Assembly (NCBI GenBank): GCA_003248805.1 | Contig: QFQY01000011.1 | Location: 1 to 64,000, forward strand | DNA length: 64,000 nucleotides | From: Chelatococcus sp. | Lineage (GTDB): Bacteria; Pseudomonadota; Alphaproteobacteria; Rhizobiales; Beijerinckiaceae | Direction of reading: 5' to 3' | In this document: positions 15,874 through 24,667 of the stretch, piece after piece | Numbering within the stretch: the first letter of the stretch is position 1 | Layout: each line of letters starts with the position of its first letter | Program-made: the position numbers and the translations under genes | Notes under the pieces: model-generated | Told to the model about the DNA's origin: nothing | Databases searched by the model: none | Seen by the model: only the letters and a program-made list of their open reading frames with translations

Positions 15874-15988
15874 CCGCAGCGCGTGCCGATGCGCCAGATG
15901 CGCGTCGCCATCGCGCCTGCGCGCTTTACATCCGCACGCTTTTCGCCAAGAGGCTTGGGCCGTTTCGTCGACGGACCCGGTCAAGACC

Positions 15989-17113
15989 TTGGACACGCCT
16001 TCGCTCAAACAGTTCCGACGCATCGTCCTGAAGGTGGGCTCCAGCCTGCTGGTCGACCGCGCGCATGGGCGGCTGCGGCATGCCTGGCTCGCGGCGCTGG
16101 CCGAGGACATCGCCGAACTGCACCGGCGTGGGGCGGACGTGCTCGTCGTCTCCTCCGGGGCGATCGCGCTCGGGCGCACGGTGCTCGGGCTGCCGTCCGG
16201 GCCTCTGAAGCTTGAAGAGAGCCAGGCCGCGGCCGCCGTCGGCCAGATCGCCCTGGCGCGCGAATGGGCCGAGGCGCTCGGCCATCACGGCCTGACCGCC
16301 GGGCAGGTCCTGCTCACGCTTTCCGACACCGAGGAGCGGCGGCGCTATCTCAACGCGCGGGCGACGCTCGGGCGCCTGCTCGACCTGCGCGCGATTCCGG
16401 TGATCAACGAGAACGATACCGTCGCGACGACGGAGATCCGCTACGGCGACAACGACCGGCTCGCGGCCCGCGTCGCCACCATGGCGGGGGCCGACCTGCT
16501 CGTGCTGTTTTCGGATATCGACGGACTCTATACGGCCCCGCCCGCGAAGGACCCGGGCGCGCGCCATATCCCGGTCGTCGAGCGCATCACGCCCGAGATC
16601 GACGCCATGGCGGGCGGCGCGGCCTCGGAGCTGTCGCGCGGCGGCATGCGGACCAAGATCGAGGCGGGCAAGATCGCGGCGGCCGGCGGCACGCATATGC
16701 TGATCGCGGACGGACGCGGCAAGAATCCGCTCGCCGCCATCGATGCCGGCGGCCGCTGCACCTGGTTCCTGACGAGCTCGACGCCCGCCACGGCGCGCAA
16801 GACGTGGATCGCCGGCTCGCTCGAACCGCGCGGCGTGCTGCATGTCGATGCGGGCGCGGCCCGGGCGCTGCGCGGGGGCGCGAGCCTGCTGCCGGTCGGC
16901 GTCAGCCGCATCGAGGGGGAGTTCACGCGCGGCGACGCGGTCCTGATCCGCGATGGCGACGGCGCGGTGCTCGGACGCGGGCTCGTCGCCTATGACGCGG
17001 CCGAAGCGGCGCTGGTCCTCGGCCGGGCCTCGCGCGACATCGAGGCCATTCTCGGCTATCCGGGGCGCGCGGAGATGATCCATCGTGACGACATGGCGCT
17101 CGGGCTCGGCTAA
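15989..17113 (+). CDS. proB: Glutamate 5-kinase
   Basis: A 374-residue ProB, the first step of proline synthesis: ATP-dependent phosphorylation of the L-glutamate gamma-carboxyl. It has an amino acid kinase domain (RRIVLKVGSSLLVD; VVSSGAIALG; INENDTVATTEIRYGDNDRLAARVA; LFSDIDGLYTAPP; GGMRTKIEAGKIAAAGG) and a C-terminal PUA domain (about 280-365; GSLEPRGVLHVDAGAARALRGGASLLPVGV). No ATG gives a normal N-terminus, so I place the start at the TTG at 15989, which gives the usual family length. It is followed after 60 bp by proA. Probably feedback-inhibited by proline, as is usual for the family. Confidence 0.95.
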   Translation: MDTPSLKQFRRIVLKVGSSLLVDRAHGRLRHAWLAALAEDIAELHRRGADVLVVSSGAIALGRTVLGLPSGPLKLEESQAAAAVGQIALAREWAEALGHHGLTAGQVLLTLSDTEERRRYLNARATLGRLLDLRAIPVINENDTVATTEIRYGDNDRLAARVATMAGADLLVLFSDIDGLYTAPPAKDPGARHIPVVERITPEIDAMAGGAASELSRGGMRTKIEAGKIAAAGGTHMLIADGRGKNPLAAIDAGGRCTWFLTSSTPATARKTWIAGSLEPRGVLHVDAGAARALRGGASLLPVGVSRIEGEFTRGDAVLIRDGDGAVLGRGLVAYDAAEAALVLGRASRDIEAILGYPGRAEMIHRDDMALGLG

Positions 17114-17173
17114 GGTCCCGGTGTTCATGTGGCCGGGCGAGGGCTCTGGGAGAGGCTTGGGGACGGGCTTGAG

Positions 17174-18481
17174 ATGACGAGCGAAGGCGCGTTGCGCATC
17201 ATCGCCACCGGCGAGACGGTCGGTGACGTCGCGGGGCTCATGCGGGAGCTGGGCCGGCGCGCGCGCGCCGCCTCGCGCGCCGTCGCGCTCGCCCCGGCGG
17301 CCCGCCGCGACGCGGCGTTGCGCGCCATGGCCGAGGCCCTGCGGGCCCGCGCCCCGGCGATCCTGGCCGCCAATGCGCTGGATCTCGCGGACGGGCGCGC
17401 CTCCGGGCTTTCGGCCGCCTTCATGGACCGGCTCGCCCTCGACCCTGCCAGGCTCGAGGCGATCGCCGAGGCGGTGGCGAGCGTCGCGGGCCTTCCCGAC
17501 CCGGTCGGGCGGGTGCTGGCGAGCTGGACGCAGCCCAACGGTCTGCGCTTCGAGCGGGTGGCGACGCCGCTCGGCGTCATCGCGGTGATCTTCGAGAGCC
17601 GGCCGAACGTCACGGCGGATGCCGGCGCGCTCTGCCTGAAGAGCGGCAACGCCGCGATCCTGCGCGCGGGCTCGGACAGCTTCCGCACCTCGAACGAGAT
17701 CGCGGGCGCGATGCGGGCCGGGCTCGAGGCCGCCGGCCTGCCTGCGGACGCGGTCCAGCTCGTGCCGACGCGCGACCGCGGCGCGGTCGGCGAAATCCTC
17801 ACGGGCCTCGACGGGCATGTCGACGTGGTCGTGCCGCGCGGCGGCAAGAGCCTCGTGGCCCGGGTGCAGGAGGAGGCGCGCGTGCCCGTCTTCGCCCATC
17901 TCGACGGCAACTGCCATGTCTATGTCCACGCGGCGGCCGATCTCGCCATGGCGCGCGAGATCGTCCTCAACGCCAAGCTGCGCCGCACCGGCGTCTGCGG
18001 CTCGGCCGAGACGCTGCTGGTCGACGCGGCCTGCGCGGGGACGCATCTCGCGCCGCTCGTCACGGCGCTGCTCGACGCCGGCTGCGCGGTACGCGGCGAT
18101 GCCGCGACGCGCGCCGTCGACGGCCGGGTCACGGCCGCGACCGAGAGCGACTGGGCGACCGAGTATCTCGACAGCATCATCGCGGTGAAGGTGGTCGAGG
18201 GGCTCGACGCCGCCAGCGCGCACATCGAGCGCTTCGGCTCCCACCATACCGACGCCATCGTCACCGGCGACATGGCGGCGGCCGAGCGCTTCCTGGCGGA
18301 GGTCGATTCCGCCATCGTGCTGCACAACGCCTCGACCCAGTTCGCCGACGGCGGCGAATTCGGCTTCGGCGCCGAGATCGGCATCGCCACGGGCCGCATG
18401 CATGCGCGGGGACCCGTCGGCGTCGAGCAGCTCTGCTCGTTCAAGTATCGCGTGCACGGCAACGGCCAGATTCGTCCGTGA
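17174..18481 (+). CDS. proA: Gamma-glutamyl phosphate reductase
   Basis: A 435-residue ProA, the NADPH-dependent reduction of gamma-glutamyl phosphate to glutamate semialdehyde. It has the aldehyde-dehydrogenase fold with VIFESRPNVTADAGALCLKSGNAAILRAGS and the catalytic cysteine in LRRTGVCGSAETLL. I prefer the ATG at 17174 (MTSEGALR) to an upstream GTG at 17129. The stop overlaps the GTG start of nadD. Confidence 0.96.
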   Translation: MTSEGALRIIATGETVGDVAGLMRELGRRARAASRAVALAPAARRDAALRAMAEALRARAPAILAANALDLADGRASGLSAAFMDRLALDPARLEAIAEAVASVAGLPDPVGRVLASWTQPNGLRFERVATPLGVIAVIFESRPNVTADAGALCLKSGNAAILRAGSDSFRTSNEIAGAMRAGLEAAGLPADAVQLVPTRDRGAVGEILTGLDGHVDVVVPRGGKSLVARVQEEARVPVFAHLDGNCHVYVHAAADLAMAREIVLNAKLRRTGVCGSAETLLVDAACAGTHLAPLVTALLDAGCAVRGDAATRAVDGRVTAATESDWATEYLDSIIAVKVVEGLDAASAHIERFGSHHTDAIVTGDMAAAERFLAEVDSAIVLHNASTQFADGGEFGFGAEIGIATGRMHARGPVGVEQLCSFKYRVHGNGQIRP

Positions 18482-19107
18482 CCCAGGCTCCTTTCGTGAC
18501 CATCGACGATCTCCGGCTGCCTCCGCATGCTCCGGGCCTGCGCATCGGCCTGTTCGGGGGCACCTTCAACCCCGCCCATGACGGGCACCGGATGGCGAGC
18601 CTGACCGCGTTGAGCCGGCTCCAGCTCGACCGGGTCTGGTGGCTGGTGACCCCGGGCAACCCGCTCAAGGACAATGCGGGGCTGCCCTCGCTCTCGGAGC
18701 GCATCCGGTTCAGCCGGACGGTGGCCGATCACGGCCGCATCCACGTCACCGGCATCGAGGCCGGGCTGCGCACGCGCTACACCGCCGACACGCTGCGGGC
18801 GCTGCAGCGGCGTTGCCCGGGCGTGAATTTCGTCTGGATCATGGGCTCCGACAATCTCGCGAACTTCCATCGCTGGAACGAATGGCGCGCGATCGCGCGG
18901 ATGATGCCGATCGCCGTGATCGACCGGCCGGGCTCGACGCACAGCTCGATCACCTCGCCCGCCGCGAACTGGATGTCGCGCTGGCGGGTTTCGGAGCGCC
19001 AGGGCGCCGTGCTGGCGCGCACGAAGCCGCCGGCCTGGATCTTCCTGCATGGGCGCCGCTCCGAGCTGTCCTCGACGATGCTGCGGGAACTGGCCGCGCA
19101 AGATTGA
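18478..19107 (+). CDS. nadD: Nicotinate-nucleotide adenylyltransferase
   Basis: A 209-residue NadD that adenylates nicotinate mononucleotide to deamido-NAD. The nucleotidyltransferase motif GLFGGTFNPAHDGH and the C-terminal SSTMLR (ISSTxxR-type) motif are intact. The GTG at 18478 overlaps the proA stop; an in-frame GTG at 18496 is an alternative. It sits in the conserved proA-nadD-rsfS-rlmH order. Confidence 0.95.
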   Translation: MTQAPFVTIDDLRLPPHAPGLRIGLFGGTFNPAHDGHRMASLTALSRLQLDRVWWLVTPGNPLKDNAGLPSLSERIRFSRTVADHGRIHVTGIEAGLRTRYTADTLRALQRRCPGVNFVWIMGSDNLANFHRWNEWRAIARMMPIAVIDRPGSTHSSITSPAANWMSRWRVSERQGAVLARTKPPAWIFLHGRRSELSSTMLRELAAQD

Positions 19108-19212
19108 ATTCCGGCTCCGAAAAGCGTATTTTGGGGTTGTCGCGCCGTTCGAGCGCGTCGTGATCGAGAGGATACGGACCTGAACCGTCAAACCCTTGGT
19201 GAAGCCGAGCCC

Positions 19213-19590
19213 ATGCCGCTTCCCCAGGCCGCCATCGCGGCGAACCCGTCCGCGGACAGCGTGGCCCTCGCCTTGCGCATCCTCGAGGAGATGAAGGCGG
19301 AAGACATCACCGTCATCGATCTCGTCGGAAAGACTTCCCTCGCGGACGCCATGATCATCGCCTCCGGGCGCGTGAACCGCCATGTCGCGTCGATCGCCGA
19401 TGCGCTGATCGAGGGCATCAAGGCCTCGGGGCTGCCCACGCCCAAGGTCGAGGGCATGCCCGCCTGCGACTGGGTGCTGATCGATACCGGGGACATCATC
19501 GTCCACGTGTTCCGGCCGGAAGTGCGCCAGTTCTACAATCTCGAGAAGATGTGGGGCGCGGACAGGCCGCATGAGCGCCTGGTCGGCTGA
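19213..19590 (+). CDS. rsfS: Ribosomal silencing factor RsfS
   Basis: A 125-residue RsfS/Iojap protein that binds L14 and blocks subunit joining under starvation. Family block: AEDITVIDLVGKTSLADAMIIASGRVNRHVASIADAL and DWVLIDTGDIIVHVFRPEVRQFYNLEKMW. The spacing of 105 bp from nadD and 13 bp to rlmH keeps the common bacterial order. Confidence 0.96.
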   Translation: MPLPQAAIAANPSADSVALALRILEEMKAEDITVIDLVGKTSLADAMIIASGRVNRHVASIADALIEGIKASGLPTPKVEGMPACDWVLIDTGDIIVHVFRPEVRQFYNLEKMWGADRPHERLVG

Positions 19591-19603
19591 CGCCTGATCC
19601 CCG

Positions 19604-20083
19604 ATGCGGCTGGCCGTCATCGCCGTCGGCCGGCTCAAGGACGGGCCGGAGCGGGAGCTCTGCGAACGCTATCGCGAGCGCGCCCTGGCGCTCGGCCGAG
19701 GCCTGGGCCTCTCCGGGCCCGACATCGTCGAGATCGCGGAGAGCCGCGCGCGCCGTCCCGAGGATCGCAAGCGCGAGGAGGCCGAGGCGATCACGGCGAA
19801 GCTCCAGCCGGGGCTCGTGATCGCGCTCGACGAGCGCGGCCGCACTCTCGGCAGCGAGGATTTCGCGGCGCGACTCGGCAAGGCGCGCGACGCCGGGGCC
19901 GGTTCCGCCAGCCTCGTCATCGGCGGAGCGGACGGCCTCGACGAGGCCTTGCGGGCGCGCGCCGACATCGCGCTCGCCTTCGGGGCGCTGACGATTCCGC
20001 ACCAGATCGTGCGCGCGCTCGCGCTGGAGCAGCTCTATCGCGCCATGACGATCATCGCCGGACATCCCTATCATCGCGCATGA
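19604..20083 (+). CDS. rlmH: 23S rRNA (pseudouridine1915-N3)-methyltransferase
   Basis: A 159-residue SPOUT methyltransferase. The knot motifs LVIGGADGLDEALR and IPHQIVRALALEQLYRAMTIIAGHPYHRA are diagnostic of RlmH, which methylates pseudouridine 1915 of 23S rRNA helix 69. The stop overlaps the next start (ATGA). Confidence 0.96.
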   Translation: MRLAVIAVGRLKDGPERELCERYRERALALGRGLGLSGPDIVEIAESRARRPEDRKREEAEAITAKLQPGLVIALDERGRTLGSEDFAARLGKARDAGAGSASLVIGGADGLDEALRARADIALAFGALTIPHQIVRALALEQLYRAMTIIAGHPYHRA

Positions 20084-21465
20084 GGTGGTTCCCGCTCCTG
20101 ATTCGCGACAGAGGCGCCGTGCTCGCCACGGCGGGGAGGGGGCTCTTGGGCGTCGCCCTGCTGGTCGCCGTCATGGCCGCGGCTCCCGCTTCCGCGCAGG
20201 CGCCCCAGCCCGATCCCGAGAAGCTCGCCCAGGAGGCGATGCAGAAGCTGGTCGAGAAGCAGGCGCGCGAGGCCGAGCTCAAGGCCATCGAGGAGCGGCT
20301 CGCCGGAAACGCGGCGGCGCGGGCGAAGCTCGAGGCGGAGGTTGCCGCGATCGGCGCCGATCGGGCCTCCCTGAACAAGGCGCTGATCGAGGCGGCGGCA
20401 CGCGCGCAGGGGGCGGAGCGGCGGCTGGGAACGCTCGAGCAGCGGCTGTCCCTGCTGCAATCGAGCGAGGGGGCGATCCGTCGCTCGCTGGAAAGCCGGC
20501 GCGGGCTCATCGCCGAGGTTCTCGCCGCGCTGCAGCGGATCGGGCGCCGCCCGCCGCCCGCCGTCCTGGTGCGGCCGGAGGATATCCTCGAGGCCGTCAG
20601 GGCCTCGATGCTGCTCGGCGCCGTGGTGCCCGGCCTGCGCCAGGAGATCGAGATTCTGGGAACGGACCTCGCCGAGCTGGTGCGGCTGCGCGACGGCATC
20701 GCCAGCGAGCGCAAGGCGATCACCGGCGAGATGGAGCAGCTCGCGGGCGAGCGGCAGCGGCTCGCCTCGCTGATCGAGGCGCGGCGCGAGCGCGAGGCGA
20801 GCGCGGCCAAGGACGCCGAGGCCGAGCGCCGGGCCGGCACAGAGCTGGCCGAGAAGGCACGCAGCCTGCGCGATTTCGTCGAGCGCATGGAGAAGGAGAT
20901 CACCGCCGCCAACCGCGCCGCCGAGGTGGCACGGCAATCGCTGGAGAAGGAAACGCGCGAGCAGCGTGAGCGCATGGCCGCGCTCGCCTTCCGCGATCCC
21001 GCCCGGCTGGCGCCCCGCATCGCCTTCGCCGAGGCACGCGGCTTGCTTGCGATGCCGGTAGCCGGTTCACGATTGCGTGGTTTCGGCGATCCGGACGGGG
21101 CCGGCGGCACGACGCGCGGGATTTCTCTGGAAACTCGTCCGAATGCCCTAGTTTCGGCGCCTTCGGACGGTTGGGTGGTGTATGCGGGGCCGTTCCGTTC
21201 CTTCGGGCAACTCTTGATCCTGAACGCGGGCGGGGGCTACTACATATTGTTGGCGGGCATGCAGCGGATCGATGTTGCGCTGAATCAGTTCGTTCTCGCC
21301 GGAGAGCCGGTTGCGGTGATGGGCGAAACGTCGGAAGCTGCATCGACGATCGTGGGTTCTGGGGCCGGACAGCCGGTCCTCTATATCGAGTTCAGGAAAG
21401 ACGGTGTCTCGGTCGATCCGACGCCGTGGTGGACGAAATCGCAAGGCGAGAAGGTTCGCGGATGA
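20080..21465 (+). CDS. EnvC-like murein hydrolase activator with degenerate LytM domain
   Basis: A 461-residue exported protein with a signal peptide (GVALLVAVMAAAPASAQ, cleavage near residue 40), a long coiled coil (about 45-300, two segments) and a C-terminal LytM/M23-like domain. The domain appears to lack the zinc ligands: HxxxD and HxH are replaced by TTRGISLETRP and LYIEFRKDG. This matches EnvC, which activates amidases instead of cutting peptidoglycan itself, so a role in septal splitting is likely. The gene lies between rlmH and ctpA with 4-bp overlaps at both ends, as in many Hyphomicrobiales. Confidence 0.88.
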   Translation: MRWFPLLIRDRGAVLATAGRGLLGVALLVAVMAAAPASAQAPQPDPEKLAQEAMQKLVEKQAREAELKAIEERLAGNAAARAKLEAEVAAIGADRASLNKALIEAAARAQGAERRLGTLEQRLSLLQSSEGAIRRSLESRRGLIAEVLAALQRIGRRPPPAVLVRPEDILEAVRASMLLGAVVPGLRQEIEILGTDLAELVRLRDGIASERKAITGEMEQLAGERQRLASLIEARREREASAAKDAEAERRAGTELAEKARSLRDFVERMEKEITAANRAAEVARQSLEKETREQRERMAALAFRDPARLAPRIAFAEARGLLAMPVAGSRLRGFGDPDGAGGTTRGISLETRPNALVSAPSDGWVVYAGPFRSFGQLLILNAGGGYYILLAGMQRIDVALNQFVLAGEPVAVMGETSEAASTIVGSGAGQPVLYIEFRKDGVSVDPTPWWTKSQGEKVRG

Positions 21466-22808
21466 TGCGCAAGGTTTCCCTCGTTCTGGCCGGCGCAGTG
21501 ATGGGCGCGGGGCTCACCGGCCTGGTCACGCAGACGCGGCTGCTGACCACGACGAGCGCCGTCGCGGCCTCGGCGGAGGTCTATCGCAGCCTGAACCTGT
21601 TCGGTGACATCTTCGAGAAGATCCGGACGGACTATGTCGAGAAACCCGACGAGCAGAAGCTGATCGAGGCCGCCATCAACGGCATGGTCTCCTCGCTCGA
21701 CCCGCATTCCGGCTATCTCGACGCCAAGTCCTTCCGCGACATGGACACCGACATGCGCGGCCAGTTCGGCGGGCTCGGCATCGAGGTGACGATGGAGGAC
21801 GGCGTCCTCAAGGTCGCCAAGCCGATTCGGGACACGCCCGCCGCGAAGGCTGGCATCCTCGCCAACGACCGCATCACCGAGATCGACGGCGACGCGGTCA
21901 AGGGCCTCAACCTGACGCAGGCGGTCGAGAAGATGCGCGGCCTGATCAACACGCAGGTCAAGCTGAAGGTCGAGCGCCCCGGCAAGACCGAGCCGCTGGA
22001 ATTCACGCTCACGCGCTCCACGATCGTCGTGCCGGCGGTGGAAGAGCGGGTCGAGAACGATGTCGGCTATATCCGGATCGGCACCTTCAGCGAGCAGACC
22101 TATGACGGCCTGCGCAAGGGCATCGAGAAGGTCACCAGCGAGATCGGCGCCGACAAGATCAAGGGCTACATCATCGACCTGCGCAACAATCGCGGCGGGC
22201 GTCTCGACCAGTCGGTCCTGGTCTCCGATGCCTTCCTCGATCGCGGCAAGATCGTCTCGACGCGCGGCCGCAACGCCGAGGAGACGCAGATCTTCAACGC
22301 GAAGCCGGGCGACCTGACCAAGGGCAAGCCGGTCGTCGTGCTGATCAACGGCTCCTCCGCCTCGGCGGCGGAGATCGTCGCCGGCGCCCTCCAGGACCAC
22401 AAGCGCGCGACCGTGATCGGCACGCGCTCCTTCGGCAAGGGCTCGGTCCAGACCGTGATCCCGCTCGGCGCCAATGGCGGCCTGCGGCTGACGACGGCGC
22501 GCTACTACACCCCGTCGGGCAACTCCATCCAGGCCAAGGGCATCACCCCGGACATCGAGGTCCAGCAGGAGATCCCGGCCGAGCTGAAGGAGAAGCTCGC
22601 TGAGAACAAGGGCGAGGCTTCGCTGAAGGGCCATCTCAAGGCCGGCGACGGCAAGGACGAGCAGTCCGGCTCCGCCTCCTATGTGCCCAACGATCCGACC
22701 AAGGATACGCAGCTCATCGCCGCGCTGGACCAGCTCCGCGGGGTGAAGAAGGACGCCGCCGCACCGGCTCCCGAGAGCCCGGCCAACCCGGCTCCCAAGC
22801 CGAACTGA
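21462..22808 (+). CDS. ctpA: S41 carboxyl-terminal processing protease
   Basis: A 448-residue CtpA/Prc-type periplasmic protease. It has an N-terminal signal/anchor (VSLVLAGAVMGAGLTGLV), a PDZ domain (about 100-185, including GQFGGLGIEVTMEDGVLKVAKPIRDTPAAKAGI) and an S41 core with the nucleophile region NGSSASAAEIVAGALQDHKRA and the Lys of GTRSFGKGSVQT forming the Ser-Lys dyad. The C-terminus is a Pro/Ala-rich tail. It is translationally coupled to the envC-like gene, consistent with joint control of peptidoglycan hydrolases. Confidence 0.95.
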   Translation: MMRKVSLVLAGAVMGAGLTGLVTQTRLLTTTSAVAASAEVYRSLNLFGDIFEKIRTDYVEKPDEQKLIEAAINGMVSSLDPHSGYLDAKSFRDMDTDMRGQFGGLGIEVTMEDGVLKVAKPIRDTPAAKAGILANDRITEIDGDAVKGLNLTQAVEKMRGLINTQVKLKVERPGKTEPLEFTLTRSTIVVPAVEERVENDVGYIRIGTFSEQTYDGLRKGIEKVTSEIGADKIKGYIIDLRNNRGGRLDQSVLVSDAFLDRGKIVSTRGRNAEETQIFNAKPGDLTKGKPVVVLINGSSASAAEIVAGALQDHKRATVIGTRSFGKGSVQTVIPLGANGGLRLTTARYYTPSGNSIQAKGITPDIEVQQEIPAELKEKLAENKGEASLKGHLKAGDGKDEQSGSASYVPNDPTKDTQLIAALDQLRGVKKDAAAPAPESPANPAPKPN

Positions 22809-22900
22809 CGTTACGGGCTCGACGGAAGGCGCTCTCGGGGCCAAATATGGGGGCGGGCCGTGATTCGCGGCCAGCTTCCCGTGGTTGAGGACGGGCGACC

Positions 22901-24103
22901 TTGGCTGGAACGCCGCTCACTGAGCTCAATCGGCCTCTCGGCCAGAATCGTGTCGTGCCCCATGGCAAGCCGTGGGGCCGCTGGATTCTGACGGGCCTCG
23001 CCGGCGTCCTGGGCGCCGCGATGGCCGGTCTGCTGCTGTTCGTGGCGATCAAGCGCGATCCCGATGGCGGCGAGCCCATCGCCACGGCGATCATCAAGAA
23101 GCGCGCGACGCCCGCGCAGGCCCCCGTCGCCCCGCCCACCGCGTCATCGGAGAGCCGCCTGCAGGCGAGCGCTCGCCAGGTCGAGACCGAATCGGGCGTC
23201 ACCGTGGTGCGCCCCGGCGCGGAGGTTCCGGGATCCATCGTGATCACGGTTCCGGACGACGCTGTCGTGCGGCTCGCGCCCGCGCCGGACCCCCGTCTGG
23301 TGGAGCGGGCGCGTCACGGCATGCTGCCGAAGATCGGCCCCGACGGCGCGACGCCGGCGCAGGTCTATGCCCGGCCGCTCGGGCCGCCGCCGGCCACGAA
23401 GCCGGCCGGGCGGATCGCGCTTCTGATCGGCGGCCTCGGCATCAGCCAGAGCGGCACGGCCGACGCGATCGCCAAACTGCCCGGAGCGGTGTCGCTCGCC
23501 TTCGCGCCCTATGGCGCGGAGCTCGAACGCTCGGTGCAGCGCGCGCGGGCGGAGGGGCACGAGGTCTTCCTCCAGCTCCCGATGGAGCCTTTCGACTATC
23601 CCGACAACGATCCGGGGCCGCACACGCTGCTGACCGGCCCCAAGGCGACCGACAATCTCGACAAGCTGCATTGGGCGCTGGCCCGATTCCCGGGCTATGT
23701 CGGCATCGTCAACTTCCTCGGCGGCCGCCTGACCGCCGACGATGCGGCGCTTTCGCCGATCCTGCGCGAACTCGCCGGGCGGGGCCTGATGGTCGTCGAC
23801 GACGGCTCGTCATCGCGCAGCCTGCTCGCCTCGTCGGCGGCGCGCGCCCAGATTCCGGCGCTGAAGGTCGATCGCGTCATCGATTCCGTTCTGCGTGCGG
23901 ATGCGATCGACAAGGAACTCGCAGGCCTCGAAGCGTCGGCCCGCGAATTGGGCGTGGTGGTCGCGGCGGCGAGCGCGATGCCGGTCACGATCGAGCGGAT
24001 CGCGCTGTGGGCGGCCTCCCTCGAGGCGAAGGGCCTCGCCATCGTGCCGGTCAGCGCCGCACGCACCCTGCGAACTCCGAAGACGACCGGATCCCTGAGA
24101 TGA
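22901..24103 (+). CDS. Divergent polysaccharide deacetylase family protein (YibQ/DUF610-like)
   Basis: A 400-residue membrane-anchored protein with one transmembrane helix (about 28-50), a Pro/Ala-rich periplasmic linker, then a divergent polysaccharide deacetylase domain (RIALLIGGLGISQSGTADAIAKLPGAVSLAFAPYG; VFLQLPMEPFDYPDNDPGPHTLLTG; GIVNFLGGRLTADDAAL). It starts with TTG at 22901. The stop overlaps the rppH start. Homologues accompany envC and ctpA in many proteobacteria and are thought to act on the cell envelope; the enzymatic activity is unproven. Confidence 0.87.
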   Translation: MAGTPLTELNRPLGQNRVVPHGKPWGRWILTGLAGVLGAAMAGLLLFVAIKRDPDGGEPIATAIIKKRATPAQAPVAPPTASSESRLQASARQVETESGVTVVRPGAEVPGSIVITVPDDAVVRLAPAPDPRLVERARHGMLPKIGPDGATPAQVYARPLGPPPATKPAGRIALLIGGLGISQSGTADAIAKLPGAVSLAFAPYGAELERSVQRARAEGHEVFLQLPMEPFDYPDNDPGPHTLLTGPKATDNLDKLHWALARFPGYVGIVNFLGGRLTADDAALSPILRELAGRGLMVVDDGSSSRSLLASSAARAQIPALKVDRVIDSVLRADAIDKELAGLEASARELGVVVAAASAMPVTIERIALWAASLEAKGLAIVPVSAARTLRTPKTTGSLR

Positions 24104-24618
24104 CCGACGACGCTCCCGAAGGCTATCGCCCCTGCGTGGGGCTGGCCCTGTTCAATGCGGCCGGCCTCGTCTTCATGGGCCGGCGCGCCAACAAGGGGCT
24201 GCGCGAGCATGTCGCGCCGGGCCATGAGTGGCAGATGCCGCAGGGGGGCATCGACAAGGGCGAGACGCCGCTGGAAGCGGCGCTGCGCGAGCTGCAGGAG
24301 GAGACCAACGTCACCTCGGTGGACGTGCTCGCCGAGGCGCCCGGCTGGCTGAGCTACGACCTGCCGACCGAGATCGGCAAGCAGGCCTGGAAGGGCAAGT
24401 GGCGCGGCCAGGCGCAGAAGTGGTTCGCGCTGCGCCTCACCGGCAGCGAGGACGAGATCGACATCCTCAATCCCGCCGGCGGCCACAAGGCGGAGTTCGA
24501 CGCATGGCGCTGGGCGCCGCTGGCCGAAACCCCTGCGCTCATCATACCGTTCAAGCAGCAGGTCTATCGCGAGGTCGCGTCGCTGTTCGCGCCCTTCGCG
24601 GAGCCGCCGGTGCGCTGA
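24100..24618 (+). CDS. rppH: RNA 5'-pyrophosphohydrolase
   Basis: A 172-residue Nudix hydrolase (RppH/NudH) that removes pyrophosphate from mRNA 5' ends or hydrolyses dinucleoside polyphosphates. The Nudix box GGIDKGETPLEAALRELQEETNV is complete, and the RppH-specific W-L-x-Y-D and WKGKWRGQAQKWF segments are present. Overlaps the preceding gene by 4 bp. Confidence 0.94.
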   Translation: MTDDAPEGYRPCVGLALFNAAGLVFMGRRANKGLREHVAPGHEWQMPQGGIDKGETPLEAALRELQEETNVTSVDVLAEAPGWLSYDLPTEIGKQAWKGKWRGQAQKWFALRLTGSEDEIDILNPAGGHKAEFDAWRWAPLAETPALIIPFKQQVYREVASLFAPFAEPPVR

Positions 24619-24667
24619 TCCCGCGCATCGTCCGGAGCCGATCGCGGGATTTCGCGGGAGCGGGGCC

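Noticed and set aside
15926..18457. An 843-codon open frame on the minus strand opposite proB and proA
   Set aside because: It is Arg/Asp/Gly/His-rich and lies exactly antisense to two clearly conserved genes; long antisense frames are common at this GC content.
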